In this document: positions 23,349 through 32,003 of the stretch, in pieces
Layout of the letters: the number at the start of each line of letters is the position of its first letter
How positions within the stretch are numbered: the stretch's first letter is position 1
DNA from: CAZOVB01 sp964583095
GTDB lineage: Bacteria > Planctomycetota > Phycisphaerae > SM23-33
DNA: 34,668 nucleotides
NCBI GenBank assembly: GCA_964583095.1
Contig: CAZOVB010000045.1
Span: 1 to 34,668, forward strand
Direction: 5' to 3'
Notes under the pieces: generated by a model
Database searches by the model: none
Seen by the model: only the letters and a program-made list of their open reading frames with translations
What the model was told of the DNA's origin: nothing
Translations under genes and position numbers: made by a program

Positions 23349-23792
23349 GTTGGATGCTCCTTGTCTGTTACTAGGAAGGTTTCGAAAGGCAGCTACGTCC
23401 GTCGGGCTTTGGCCCACGGGTCCCCAAAACTTCTGCCCGGGCCCAATGAAAGCCACCTCCGGCCCGCTTCTGCCGGCGGAAAAGGACCGCCGGGAACAGG
23501 GGACGCTTCACCGGGATGAATCGCCCGATAAACCAAACCTAGAGTATCCCAAAAGTCCCGGCCTGTCGCCAGCAAAAACCCCCAACAAAACACGGAATTT
23601 GCGATATCTAACTCCTGTTTGCACAGGAGGTAGCAACCAGACGGAGGCATATTTGCCACCCGCCGGCGATCCAGGGCATTTTCCCGGGCTTCCAGTCGGG
23701 TAAAAGCCCGGCAACCCTTGCCAGGGCCTCCCCGGCAGGATAGGCTCAAATACAGCGACTCGAACCCAGATCCTCCAACGAAAGGAAACCCC
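23349..23792. other. 444-base divergent intergenic region between gyrB and the adenosyltransferase gene
   Basis: No gene is supported here. It holds three hairpins: CTCCTGT/ACAGGAG (23612-23629), CCGGGCTT/AAGCCCGG (23684-23711) and CCCT/AGGG (23715-23726). A candidate rightward promoter lies at 23718-23746. No convincing gyrB promoter could be read on the minus strand, although its leader must lie here. Confidence 0.6.
23718..23746 (+). promoter_or_regulatory. Candidate promoter of the adenosyltransferase-truD operon
   Basis: TTGCCA (23718-23723), a 17-base spacer, TAGGCT (23741-23746). It leaves a leader of about 40 bases, with no room for a cobalamin riboswitch. Confidence 0.4.
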
Positions 23793-24359
23793 ATGACCAT
23801 CTACACCGGATACGGAGACGACGGTTCCACACGGGGCTTTGACGGGCAGGACGTGGCCAAGGATGACCCCCGAATGGAGGCCGTCGGCAGCGTGGATGAA
23901 CTCAACAGCCATCTGGGCCTGTGCCTGTGCCTGGCCCGCGAGACCTCTGCAGATCCGGTCGCCAAATCGCTGGATCCGCTGCAGTCGGAACTGTTCGCTC
24001 TGGGCGCTGCGCTCGTCTCGGCAGGGACGCATCAGCCCCTGCCCCTCGAGATTGAATCGGGCGCCGTGGATCGAATGGAGGCCGACATCGATCGCGCCTG
24101 GCAGCGGGCCGGTAAACTGGATCATTTCATCCTGCCCGGCGGAAGCATGCTCTCTGCTCAATTGCACGTGACCCGATCCGTCTGCCGGCGGGCAGAGAGA
24201 AACTGCGTCCAATTGGGCAGGCAGGTCAAACTGGAGCCCTTGGCCCTGAAATACCTCAATCGGCTCAGTGATCTGCTCTTTGCACTGGCTCGCCTGGCCA
24301 ATGCCCTGGGCGGATGCAGGGAAGTCACCTGGCAGAGGCCTCAGGACCCCAAGGCATGA
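23793..24359 (+). CDS. PduO-type ATP:cob(I)alamin adenosyltransferase
   Basis: A 188-residue enzyme that transfers the 5'-deoxyadenosyl group of ATP to cob(I)alamin, making coenzyme B12 from imported or salvaged corrinoid. Family motifs: the ATP-binding N-terminus Y-T-G-Y-G-D-D-G-S-T, V-G-S-V-D-E-L-N-S, F-I-L-P-G-G-S, the R-S-V-C-R-R-A-E-R helix that holds conserved Arg/Glu, and Y-L-N-R-L-S-D-L-L-F. The third motif position is G-Y where many members have R-T-G. The ATG at 23793 follows GAAAGGAAA. The stop overlaps the truD start (ATGA). It suggests that the cell activates cobamides brought in by the nearby B12-type transporter. Confidence 0.94.
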   Translation: MTIYTGYGDDGSTRGFDGQDVAKDDPRMEAVGSVDELNSHLGLCLCLARETSADPVAKSLDPLQSELFALGAALVSAGTHQPLPLEIESGAVDRMEADIDRAWQRAGKLDHFILPGGSMLSAQLHVTRSVCRRAERNCVQLGRQVKLEPLALKYLNRLSDLLFALARLANALGGCREVTWQRPQDPKA

Positions 24360-25579
24360 ACGACTGGCCTCTTCTGACAGCGTCGATGCCCGGAACGGCC
24401 GGGAGCATCAAGAACCACCTGGAAGATTTCGTCGTGCAGGAACAGCCCCTCTACGAGCCCTGCGGCGAGGGGACGCATGTCTACTTCCGCGTGGTCAAGC
24501 GGGGAATCGGTACGCCCCAGGCGGTCTCACGAATCGCAGCCTTGCTGGGAGTCAAGCCAAACCGGATCGGCTATGCCGGACTCAAGGATGCCTTCGGCGT
24601 AACCGAGCAGACGATGAGCTTGGAACACGTCGAGCCCAAGCGCATAGCGGGCCTCGGCGATCGGAATCTTCAAGTAATCAGTACGTCACGACATACGAAC
24701 AAGATTCGCCTTGGCCACCTCCGGTCCAACCGCTTTGCCATCCGCATTCGCCACGTCGATGCCTCCGACCTGCCCAAAGCCCAGGCCATCCTGGAAGTCC
24801 TCTCGAATCGGGGGGTGCCCAACTACTTCGGCCCGCAGCGCTTCGGAATGCGCGGCGATACCGGTCAACTGGGCAGGGCCCTGCTGGCCGGAGACCTGGA
24901 GGAGTTCCTCGAGCTGCTGCTGGGCAGACCAAGCCCGAACGATCCTCCCGATGTCCGCTCGGCCCGGGATGCCTTCCAGGCCGACCGGCTCGGCAGGGCT
25001 CTTCAGCTCTGGCCTCGCAAATACGACGCCCCGCGCCGGGCCCTGATCGCCTACCGGAAGAAACAAAAACCTTCCGCTGCGGTCGCTGCCATCGACAAAC
25101 GCATGAAACGGCTCTACGTCTCAGCCTTTCAGAGCCTGATTTTCAACGACATCCTCGCCCGGCGCATCGAAACGCTCGACAGGCTCCTGCCCGGCGACCT
25201 GGCCCGCAAGAGCGACACCGGCGGTGTCTTCGATGTCGAGGATCCCGCCAAAGAACAGGCTCGCTGCGACCGCTTCGAGATCAGTCCCACCGGCCTGCTG
25301 CCGGGAAGCAAAACGCTCATGGCCTCTCAGGAGGCAGGCCAGGTAGAAAGGGCCGTTCTACAAGCTCACGGGCTCGGGCAGGAAAGCTTCGCCAAGGTCG
25401 GCTCGCTGAGAGTCAAGGGCACCCGCCGCCCCCTGCGATTTGCCCTGGAAGAGCCTTGCCTGGAGTCCGGCAGCGACGCACACGGGCACTACATTCAGGT
25501 CCGCTTCAGTGCCCCCTCCGGCTGTTATGCCACGGCCTTGCTGGCCGAGATCATGAAAGCCCCCTCCGGCCCCGGCTGA
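24356..25579 (+). CDS. truD: tRNA pseudouridine(13) synthase TruD
   Basis: A 407-residue TruD, which isomerises U13 of tRNA to pseudouridine. The catalytic aspartate is D78 in G-Y-A-G-L-K-D-A. Other TruD landmarks are F-V-V-Q-E near residue 25, L-R-S-N-R-F near 122, N-Y-F-G-P-Q-R-F-G near 152 (G-x-P-N-Y-F-G-x-Q-R-F-G) and, later, Y-V-S-A-F-Q-S-L-I-F-N. The length is slightly above the E. coli enzyme. The ATG overlaps the adenosyltransferase stop, so translation is coupled. No functional link between the two enzymes is known to me. It ends 10 bases from the convergent SDR gene with no terminator visible. Confidence 0.95.
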   Translation: MNDWPLLTASMPGTAGSIKNHLEDFVVQEQPLYEPCGEGTHVYFRVVKRGIGTPQAVSRIAALLGVKPNRIGYAGLKDAFGVTEQTMSLEHVEPKRIAGLGDRNLQVISTSRHTNKIRLGHLRSNRFAIRIRHVDASDLPKAQAILEVLSNRGVPNYFGPQRFGMRGDTGQLGRALLAGDLEEFLELLLGRPSPNDPPDVRSARDAFQADRLGRALQLWPRKYDAPRRALIAYRKKQKPSAAVAAIDKRMKRLYVSAFQSLIFNDILARRIETLDRLLPGDLARKSDTGGVFDVEDPAKEQARCDRFEISPTGLLPGSKTLMASQEAGQVERAVLQAHGLGQESFAKVGSLRVKGTRRPLRFALEEPCLESGSDAHGHYIQVRFSAPSGCYATALLAEIMKAPSGPG

Positions 25580-25589
25580 AGATCGCGTC

Positions 25590-26447
25590 TCACAGCTCTT
25601 TCCGGATTCCCGAGGCCGGGCCGTGCGATTCGTTGTGCGGCGAGGCCTGGCGGGCCAGATCCAGCGACTCCAGGGCCTGGTTCAGTTCGGTCATGTCATC
25701 TTCGGGCTTGTACCCAAGCAGTTCGCGCGCCTCGGAGATGTCCATCCGGTTGAACTTGTTTCGGCTCAGGCCGTGAACGATCGCAAAGAGCAGCCTTTCG
25801 TCATCGATGCAGTTGAGGATCAACTGATGAAGGTCAGGCTGCGAGACGAACGTGCTAATCAGCCCGACATTCTGCTTCCCCTCGCTGCGGGGCTGAAAGG
25901 CGCCGATTCTAATCGCGATGCAGGAAAGGCCCTGCTCGGTGGCGAGATAGCGTCCCAGGGCTTCGCCGAAGCACTTGGTCACACCGTACAGGTCGCCGGG
26001 ACTGACCGGCTCGTCGGCATGAACCTGGCGGTCGTCCTGGTAGCCACTGACCGCGTGAATGCTGGAGGCGTAGACGACCCTGCGACACTTGGCCGACGCA
26101 GCGGCCACAAATGCGTTATAGGTTCCGAGAATGTTGTCCCGGTGCAGCTCGTCCCAGGTGGCCGAGGGTGAAGGCTCCGCCGCGAGGTGAACAACGGTGT
26201 CCTGCCCGGCAAAGAGCTCCTTGAGCTGCTCGAGTTGGGAAAGTGGGATCTTCTCCACTTTGCCTCTGGATTCGATTTCCGAAGTGTCTGCCTCGGGGTG
26301 TTCCAGGAGCGTCAACTCGTAGCGATCAGGGGCATTTTGGACAAAATAGGAGCCGATGCGTCCAGCCGCCCCGGTGACCAGGACTTTGCGACGATCGGGC
26401 TTGGGCGAAGCACTCGCTTGTGGATGCAACAGGTAAGAATCAGCCAT
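25590..26447 (-). CDS. NAD-dependent epimerase/dehydratase, uronate-dehydrogenase-like
   Basis: A 285-residue extended short-chain dehydrogenase. The NAD site is G26-A-A-G-R-I-G32. The catalytic triad is visible as the Ser in Y-A-S-S-I-H-A-V and the Y-G-V-T-K (YxxxK). Sequence around V-V-Y-A-S-S-x-H, Y-G-V-T-K-C-F-G-E-A-L-G-R-Y and A-I-R-I-G closely follows uronate dehydrogenases, which oxidise galacturonate or glucuronate to the aldaro-lactone. The exact substrate is inferred. The start is ATG 26447; upstream in-frame codons to 26501 are excluded because they lie across the promoter. TATAAT ends 9 bases before the ATG and no ribosome binding site exists, so the mRNA is probably leaderless. 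Confidence 0.85.
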   Translation of the reverse strand: MADSYLLHPQASASPKPDRRKVLVTGAAGRIGSYFVQNAPDRYELTLLEHPEADTSEIESRGKVEKIPLSQLEQLKELFAGQDTVVHLAAEPSPSATWDELHRDNILGTYNAFVAAASAKCRRVVYASSIHAVSGYQDDRQVHADEPVSPGDLYGVTKCFGEALGRYLATEQGLSCIAIRIGAFQPRSEGKQNVGLISTFVSQPDLHQLILNCIDDERLLFAIVHGLSRNKFNRMDISEARELLGYKPEDDMTELNQALESLDLARQASPHNESHGPASGIRKEL

Positions 26448-26456
26448 AGTGCGGGT

Positions 26457-26462
26457 ATTATA
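26457..26462 (-). promoter_or_regulatory. Perfect -10 box before the SDR gene
   Basis: TATAAT on the minus strand, 9 bases before the ATG. No good -35 hexamer was found at 16-18 bases. The spacing implies a start of transcription within a few bases of the start codon. Confidence 0.5.
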
Positions 26463-26550
26463 TGCGCGCCCGGCAGCAGAGAGGAGGGCTTCGGATGACA
26501 CAGGAGTCGCAAAACTCTCTGCGGAATTTCGATACGCGACCGAAGAGACT

Positions 26551-27516
26551 TCACCCCAGGAGTAGAATCACCACCGGCAGGACCAGGGCCAGGTAGATCA
26601 GCGTGTTGGCCACAAACAGCACCGAAGCCTCGTCGCCGCGCAGGCGGAACATGTTCGCCACAGCCACCGTCGTGAGGCCTACCGGCACGAACAGCTCGAC
26701 AAAAAGGCCCGAGGCCGTCTGGCCATGCAAAGGCCACGGGGTCAGCCGCGTTGCAGCAATCAAGGCAGCCCCGACCAGCGGAGCAACCAGAAAACGAAGC
26801 ACCGCCAGGGCGACAATCATCTTCCAGAGCGTTCGGATGTGTCCCAGGTGGAGTCGCAGGCCGATGGAGAAGTACGCCAGTGCGATCACCAGGTACATCA
26901 GGGCATCGACCACTCGAAACTGCTCGATGAACCCGGGCTGGGGCACGTCCCCGATCGAGAGCCCGAGGCCCAGAAGCATCATCGCCAGGCCTGTACTTCG
27001 AATATCGAAGATGCTGTGGAACATCAGGCGTGCGAACCTGCGGGAGTGTTCGCCCGGCTGGGCGCAGCGGGCGATGGGATAGATGAAGAGCACGATCATC
27101 GGCATCCACAGCAGGCCCGCCAGGGCCGAAAGTTGAAGCCCCTCCTTGTCATACAGGATATAGAGGACCGTCCCGCCCATCGTAAAGGCGATATTCCCCA
27201 GCCCGGAAGCAATTCCAAACGTGGTTCGCCGGACCGGATCGCCCGGCAGCAATCGGGCGGTGAGAAGCCCGATGCCTGTCATGATCACCAGGTGTACCGC
27301 AACGATCAGCGGCGGCCAGAAGTCCTGAATCTGAAGCTCCCGAACCCACAGCGTCAGCAGGCCGATCGTGCTGAACCCCGCCACAGCCACCACCGTCATG
27401 ATCTTCCGTGCGGTCTCTTCACCGACCCAGCCACGCTTGCGACAGAGGTAGCCGGTCGTGGCAGCCAACAGAATCAGGCTGATCGATACGATGATCTTCA
27501 GTTGGGTCGGGTCCAT
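26551..27516 (-). CDS. AEC (auxin efflux carrier) family transporter
   Basis: A 321-residue integral membrane protein with about ten hydrophobic segments in two halves, as in the AEC/BART superfamily (PF03547). Members export or import small organic acids and related solutes. Helix 1 starts I-I-V-S-I-S-L-I-L-L-A-A, and the family's L-F-V-E-L-F-V-P-V-G-L-T-T-V-A-V-A-N-M-F-R region with D-E-A-S-V-L-F-V-A-N-T lies near the C-terminus. The ATG at 27516 gives the normal N-terminus; the longer open frame upstream is not conserved-looking. It has its own promoter and lies upstream of the SDR gene in the same direction, with a 103-base gap. The substrate is unknown. Confidence 0.85.
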   Translation of the reverse strand: MDPTQLKIIVSISLILLAATTGYLCRKRGWVGEETARKIMTVVAVAGFSTIGLLTLWVRELQIQDFWPPLIVAVHLVIMTGIGLLTARLLPGDPVRRTTFGIASGLGNIAFTMGGTVLYILYDKEGLQLSALAGLLWMPMIVLFIYPIARCAQPGEHSRRFARLMFHSIFDIRSTGLAMMLLGLGLSIGDVPQPGFIEQFRVVDALMYLVIALAYFSIGLRLHLGHIRTLWKMIVALAVLRFLVAPLVGAALIAATRLTPWPLHGQTASGLFVELFVPVGLTTVAVANMFRLRGDEASVLFVANTLIYLALVLPVVILLLG

Positions 27517-27576
27517 GGCGGGTCCGGTCTGGGCTTGGGGGCCAATCCCCCCGCGAGCAATCAGAGACAAGCGGAC

Positions 27577-27604
27577 ATTGTAGAGGGCCCGGCCGGCAAG
27601 GCAA
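27577..27604 (-). promoter_or_regulatory. Promoter of the AEC transporter gene
   Basis: Minus strand TTGCCT (27599-27604), a 16-base spacer, TACAAT (27577-27582). The leader is about 50 bases. Confidence 0.5.
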
Positions 27605-27731
27605 GCAGATAGATACCCGGAGAGCAGGCGGGAAAGGGGGCGATCCCACCTGGCCCGAATCGGTAAAGCAGCCGACGCACCCTGGCAGTTTCTTCTATCG
27701 AGCCCAGGCGCCGGCCCAGTGCGCGGACCCC

Positions 27732-29033
27732 TCAGCGATGGCTGCCGGTTGGGAAGCCCAGGAACGCTCCGTCCTGCAGAAGACGTTTTTGAAGCTCGGG
27801 GATGTCGACATTCGGCGCGGGGGTCCCGGATTCCACTGCCAGGCAGGCGGCAGTACCAACGGCCTGTCCCATGGCCGTGCAGATGGGCATCACGCGAACG
27901 GCGGCAGCTGCCTTGTGCTCGGCCGAGAGACACCGACCCGCTACAAGGAGATTGTCCCGCTGGCTCGGCAGGAAACTGCGATAGGGCAGATCGTAGTATT
28001 CTCCACAACCGAGCTTGCGCATCGGGATCCCCTCGCCTTTGCCCTCGGGATCGTGGATATCCACGGGATACGCCCCGCAGGCTACGGTGTCTTCAAAACG
28101 CCGCGTGGCAAGGAGATCCTCTACACTCAGGACATGCCGCCCGACGATCCTCCGGGTTTCGCGAAGACCCACGTGGTGGGCGATCTGCTCGACGCGACAG
28201 TTCTCGAATCCGGGCATCTCCTCCCGCATCCACCCGACAAGCTCACGAATGGCTGCCCGGCCCTCGATTTCGGCCCGGGTGAGATCCTCGGCGTCGACAC
28301 CGCTGAATCCGGCGATCTCATTCTGGTTGAAACTCAGCACCGCGTTGCCCGGATATCGGAAGTTCAGCAGGCAGTGCTTCTTGCCGGGCCTCTTGAGCCG
28401 GCCCGACTTGACCGCCTCGAAGAACAATCCGATGTCCGGACCGCGATCGGCATCAAAGTCCGTCAGCCGGAACATGGTCGTCATGGCCTGGGCCTTGTGG
28501 TCGCTCTCACGGCCAAAAACCATCTCACAGCCTGAAAGATGGGCCAGGTCCCCGTCGCCGGTGGTATCGATGAACACCTCGGCCTCGAAACGCTCCTTGC
28601 CGCTCTTGGAAGTCGTCTCCACCGCCTGGAGCTTCCTGTCCTCGCAGACGACAGCGTCGCACCAGGTGTGGAAGCGCAGCTTCACCCCCGCCTCCAGGGC
28701 CATCTCGTCAAGCGTCCACTTGAGCACTTCGCTGTCAAAGGCTCGATTGCCGGGATGGACGCCTTTGCCCTTGGCGATCGCGCCCTGGGCTTCCATCTTC
28801 TCCAGAAGTTCGGCATAGATGCCCCGGATGACTTCCTGGCCGTCCTGGTCGAAACGATCCCAGGTGTAGTGGAACATCCACGGATTGACCAGCCCAACCG
28901 TGGCCATACCCCCCAGGCAGGAGTACCTCTCGATCAAGAGGACATCCCGCCCCCTTCGCGCGGCCGCAACTGCCGCAGCAAATCCTGTCATTCCTCCGCC
29001 AACTGCAACGATCTCGTGTGTATGTGTGGGCAT
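27732..29033 (-). CDS. FAD-dependent oxidoreductase (FAD_oxidored family), second copy
   Basis: A 433-residue flavoprotein of the same family as the gene at 16063. The FAD site is V-A-V-G-G-G-M-T-G-F-A-A-A-V-A-A-A. E-R-Y-S-C-L-G-G-M-A-T-V-G-L-V-N follows, then I-D-T-T-G-D-G-D-L-A, R-x-x-R-R-I-V-G-R-H near residue 290 and the C-terminal L-V-A-G-R-C-L-S-A-E-H-K-A with V-M-P-I-C-T-A-M-G-Q. Shared motifs with the first copy include R-E-E-M-P-G-F-E-N-C versus R-A-E-A-P-G-F-E-N-C, so they are paralogues. The reaction is unknown. ATG at 29033 with GGAGG 6 bases upstream. It follows purH by 66 bases in the same direction and may be read from the same message. Confidence 0.9.
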   Translation of the reverse strand: MPTHTHEIVAVGGGMTGFAAAVAAARRGRDVLLIERYSCLGGMATVGLVNPWMFHYTWDRFDQDGQEVIRGIYAELLEKMEAQGAIAKGKGVHPGNRAFDSEVLKWTLDEMALEAGVKLRFHTWCDAVVCEDRKLQAVETTSKSGKERFEAEVFIDTTGDGDLAHLSGCEMVFGRESDHKAQAMTTMFRLTDFDADRGPDIGLFFEAVKSGRLKRPGKKHCLLNFRYPGNAVLSFNQNEIAGFSGVDAEDLTRAEIEGRAAIRELVGWMREEMPGFENCRVEQIAHHVGLRETRRIVGRHVLSVEDLLATRRFEDTVACGAYPVDIHDPEGKGEGIPMRKLGCGEYYDLPYRSFLPSQRDNLLVAGRCLSAEHKAAAAVRVMPICTAMGQAVGTAACLAVESGTPAPNVDIPELQKRLLQDGAFLGFPTGSHR

Positions 29034-29099
29034 ATCTGCCTCCGGGGGCTGGGCAATCGAGGCCGTCCGTCCGCGGCTGGACGCGGGCGTGGCTGTCTA

Positions 29100-30734
29100 T
29101 CAGTGGTTGAAGTGTCGTGTATGGGTCAGGACCATCGTCAGGCCCAGTTCGTCAGCCCGGGCGATGACGTCCGGATCCTTCTTGCCGCCTCCGGGTTGAA
29201 TCACGCAGGTAGCGCCGATCCGGCCGGCCCATTCCAGGCTGTCGGGGAATGGCAGAAAGGCGTCCGAAGCAAGCACACACCCGTCCGGGTCGACTTCGCC
29301 CCTTCCGCCATAAGCTTGGGCCAGTTGCGTGGCGAGTTGGGCGGAGTTGACGCGGCTCATCTGTCCTGCCCCGGCCCCGAGCAGGGCCTTATCCTTGGCC
29401 AATGTAATCGCGTTGCTTTTGACGTGCTTGCAGACCAGCCAGGCAAAATTCATATCCTGCATCTCGCTGTCGCTGGGCGGCCGCTTGGTGACGACTTCCC
29501 ACTGGTCGCTGTTGCAGCCGAGAAGGTCGCGCTGCTGCATGAGCAGCCCGCCGACAACATACTTGACCATCGGCTCCTCGCTTCGAGTCCCATCCAGAGG
29601 CCCGGTTTCGAGCAGTCGGACGTTGGGTCCCCACCCCTTGCGCTGCCGAATGATGGAAATTGCTTCGTCTTCGAATCCGGGGGCGACAATGATTTCGGCA
29701 TAGAACCCGCCGGCGCCGCGCTGCTTGCCCCATCGCTGGTACGTCTCGACGATCGCCTGGGCCAGCTCGGCTGTGACCTCCCGGTTGACAGCCACGATGC
29801 CGCCCATCGCGGCATTGACGTCGCCGAAGTAGGCCTTGCGATACGCCTCGACAAGGTCGTCGTCCAGGGCGCATCCTGCGGGATTGGCATGCTTGATGAT
29901 TGCCACGGCCGGGTCGGAGAATTCCTTGACCAGTTCCAGCGCCCCGTTGGCGTCGTAGTAGTTGTTGAAGGAGATTTCCTTGCCCCCCAGTAGTTTGGCC
30001 GAGGCGATGCAGGGCTCGGGCAGCCGGTCGCGGCTGTAGAAGGCCCCCGCCTGGTGGGGGTTCTCGCCGTAACGAAGGTCGCAGGACTTGCGGAAACTCA
30101 GGGTAAGACGGTTGGGCAGGGATTGGCCGAACTGCTCGGCCAGGTGATTGGAGATCACGCTGTCGTAGTGGGCGGTCAACGCAAAGGCCTGCTGGGCGAG
30201 GTTTCGACGGACCTCCAGACGCACCGCGCCGTCGTTGGCATGCATCTCATCCAAAACCACTGAGAACTGGCTCGGATCGGTCACCACGGTAACGTAGCGA
30301 TGGTTCTTGGCGGCGGCGCGTACCATCGCAGGCCCGCCGATATCGATCATCTCGACCGCCTGGGCCAGGGAGGCATCTTCCTTCGCGATGGCCTCTTCGA
30401 ACGGATAGAGCGACACGCACACCAGGTCCACCGGCTCGATGTCGTACTTTTCCATGTCGGCCTGATGCTCGGGATCGTCCCGCAGGGCGAGAATGCCGCC
30501 GTGGACCTTCGGATGCAGGGTTACCACGCGATGGCCCAGCATTTCCGGAAAGCCGGTCCACTCCTGGATTCTCCGAACCTTGACGCCGGCCTGCTCCAGG
30601 GTGCGAGCCGTCCCGCCAGAGGAAAGGATTTCCACCCTCATTTCCGACAAGGCCCGGCCGAATTTGTCGATATCGGTCTTGTCGTAGACACTGATAATGG
30701 CACGGCGAATCATGACTGCGTCTGCGGGGTCCAT
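29100..30734 (-). CDS. purH: Bifunctional AICAR transformylase / IMP cyclohydrolase PurH
   Basis: A 544-residue enzyme for the last two steps of purine synthesis: AICAR is formylated with 10-formyl-THF and then cyclised to IMP. The N-terminal MGS-like cyclohydrolase domain shows S-V-Y-D-K-T-D, S-S-G-G-T-A-R-T-L, and V-T-L-H-P-K-V-H-G-G-I-L. The AICAR transformylase domain shows L-R-Y-G-E-N-P-H-Q and I-K-H-A-N-P-A-G-C-A; Ala replaces the usual Cys in N-P-C-G. The end G-G-G-K-K-D-P-D-V-I and T-R-H-F-N-H is canonical. The start ATG 30734 has AAGGAG 6 bases upstream; an open frame reaches 30761. It lies 78 bases after the lipoprotein gene. Confidence 0.96.
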   Translation of the reverse strand: MDPADAVMIRRAIISVYDKTDIDKFGRALSEMRVEILSSGGTARTLEQAGVKVRRIQEWTGFPEMLGHRVVTLHPKVHGGILALRDDPEHQADMEKYDIEPVDLVCVSLYPFEEAIAKEDASLAQAVEMIDIGGPAMVRAAAKNHRYVTVVTDPSQFSVVLDEMHANDGAVRLEVRRNLAQQAFALTAHYDSVISNHLAEQFGQSLPNRLTLSFRKSCDLRYGENPHQAGAFYSRDRLPEPCIASAKLLGGKEISFNNYYDANGALELVKEFSDPAVAIIKHANPAGCALDDDLVEAYRKAYFGDVNAAMGGIVAVNREVTAELAQAIVETYQRWGKQRGAGGFYAEIIVAPGFEDEAISIIRQRKGWGPNVRLLETGPLDGTRSEEPMVKYVVGGLLMQQRDLLGCNSDQWEVVTKRPPSDSEMQDMNFAWLVCKHVKSNAITLAKDKALLGAGAGQMSRVNSAQLATQLAQAYGGRGEVDPDGCVLASDAFLPFPDSLEWAGRIGATCVIQPGGGKKDPDVIARADELGLTMVLTHTRHFNH

Positions 30735-30812
30735 CCCTGCTCCTTGCTCCGGAGGGCTCAAGTTGCTCTGGTGGTGTGGCGGAGGTTTTCTGCGGTTTCC
30801 CGGGCGGGCAGG

Positions 30813-32003
30813 TCAGTCCACGTCGGGGATCTTCTGGATGCAGTAGATCCGGCCATCTGCCGTAACGGCGTAGATGAATTCCTGGGCAGGGGCGTGGGCG
30901 TATTGCACGAAGCCGGTCATGGGGACCGTGGCTTTGTTTCGGCCCTGGACTTCATCGACGATTCTCAGGTTGTTGTCCTTGTCGATGAGGAAAACGTCGC
31001 CCTGTCTGGAAGCCACCACGAAACGTCCCTCGGGGATTTTCCATCGTTTCTCACCGGTGACGCGATTGACGCAGTTCAGGCCGTCTCCGGTGGCATAGAC
31101 AAACAGGCTCGCAGAGGAGGTTTGAACCGGGTCGAGCAGTTGCCCTTCAAACACCACCGGGTATCCGTCAATGAGACCCCCGGTCGGGGTCAGGCCGTAG
31201 AGCCGATTGGCCTCGGTGGGGACAAAGCATCCCACCTCATCCACCACGAAGTCCCCGACGATGTTCGTCTCCAGATCGCGCTGCCAGATCAACCGGTCTT
31301 CCATCCGCATCGTATTGATCGCCTGGAACATGCCGGTCCCATCGCCGATGTAGAGTGTCCGGTTGAGTGTCTGAAACGAAGCCAGTACCAGTCCCCGGGT
31401 AGAGCTCCTCCACTTGCGGACAACGGCATCGAGCCCCATGGCGGTGTAGGTTCCGTCGGTGGCCGGATAGTAGAACGTATTTCCGGATACGGCCCCTCGC
31501 TCGGTGATTACGGAACTGATTCCGAGATCGGAGAATTCCAGGTCTCGGTAGACCTTTCCGTTTCGGCGATCCATGACCAGGACGCGATCGATGCTGTGTA
31601 CGATCGCCGCGTCGAAGGTGGTCAGATCAATGTCGCTGCTCAGGTCCTGCATTTCGACGACGGAAAGGATCTTTTCGGGCAGGGACATGTCATCGACATG
31701 GATGGGCTGATAGACCTCGTTGTCGCTCAGGGCAATATCGCGGGACCAGCGGCGAAGCCCCCGCATGGCATCGAAGGCCATCAGTAGATTCCGATCGGTC
31801 AGGATGTAGAGGTTCTCATCCATCAGCCAGATATTGCGGACGCTATGGCCTGGGGGAGTGGCCACGGGGGTTGCCCAGCGGTACTCCAGGGAAACCGCCG
31901 TCAGATCGGCTTTGGAAACAGAAACGGTGGAGGCTTTGTCCTGGCAACCCGAGGCCAGAAGGCAAAGCAGGGCGAACCACAGAGTCAGGGTCCGTGCATG
32001 CAT
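30813..32003 (-). CDS. PQQ-like beta-propeller lipoprotein
   Basis: A 396-residue predicted lipoprotein. The signal peptide ends in the lipobox L-A-S-G-C20. The rest is a run of beta-strand repeats with Trp-rich PQQ-like blade motifs (A-F-D-A-M-R-G-L-R-R-W-S, V-M-D-R-R-N-G-K-V-Y, G-D-G-L-N-C-V-N-R-V-T-G-E-K-R-W-K). The fold resembles the BamB-type propeller, a scaffold for outer-membrane assembly, but identity with BamB is not shown. The ATG at 32003 has AAGGAG 7 bases upstream. It is followed by purH in the same direction; any link is likely only transcriptional. Confidence 0.82.
   Translation of the reverse strand: MHARTLTLWFALLCLLASGCQDKASTVSVSKADLTAVSLEYRWATPVATPPGHSVRNIWLMDENLYILTDRNLLMAFDAMRGLRRWSRDIALSDNEVYQPIHVDDMSLPEKILSVVEMQDLSSDIDLTTFDAAIVHSIDRVLVMDRRNGKVYRDLEFSDLGISSVITERGAVSGNTFYYPATDGTYTAMGLDAVVRKWRSSTRGLVLASFQTLNRTLYIGDGTGMFQAINTMRMEDRLIWQRDLETNIVGDFVVDEVGCFVPTEANRLYGLTPTGGLIDGYPVVFEGQLLDPVQTSSASLFVYATGDGLNCVNRVTGEKRWKIPEGRFVVASRQGDVFLIDKDNNLRIVDEVQGRNKATVPMTGFVQYAHAPAQEFIYAVTADGRIYCIQKIPDVD

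Noticed and set aside
21120..23519. 799-codon open frame on the plus strand opposite gyrB
   Set aside because: It is fully antisense to a highly conserved gyrB. Such frames are expected from the codon bias of a high-GC gene, and the translation has no recognisable motif.
23684..23726. SAM-riboswitch-like core AGCCCGGCAACC upstream of the adenosyltransferase
   Set aside because: The core and its hairpin resemble part of S-box or SAM-IV RNAs, but the other conserved boxes are missing and no closing P1 stem was found. The best promoter for the gene overlaps and follows the core, so it would not be transcribed.
23349..23792. Cobalamin riboswitch before the adenosyltransferase gene
   Set aside because: None of the boxes GCCACTG, GGGAAGGC or AGCCAGNAGACCTGCC is present in this region.
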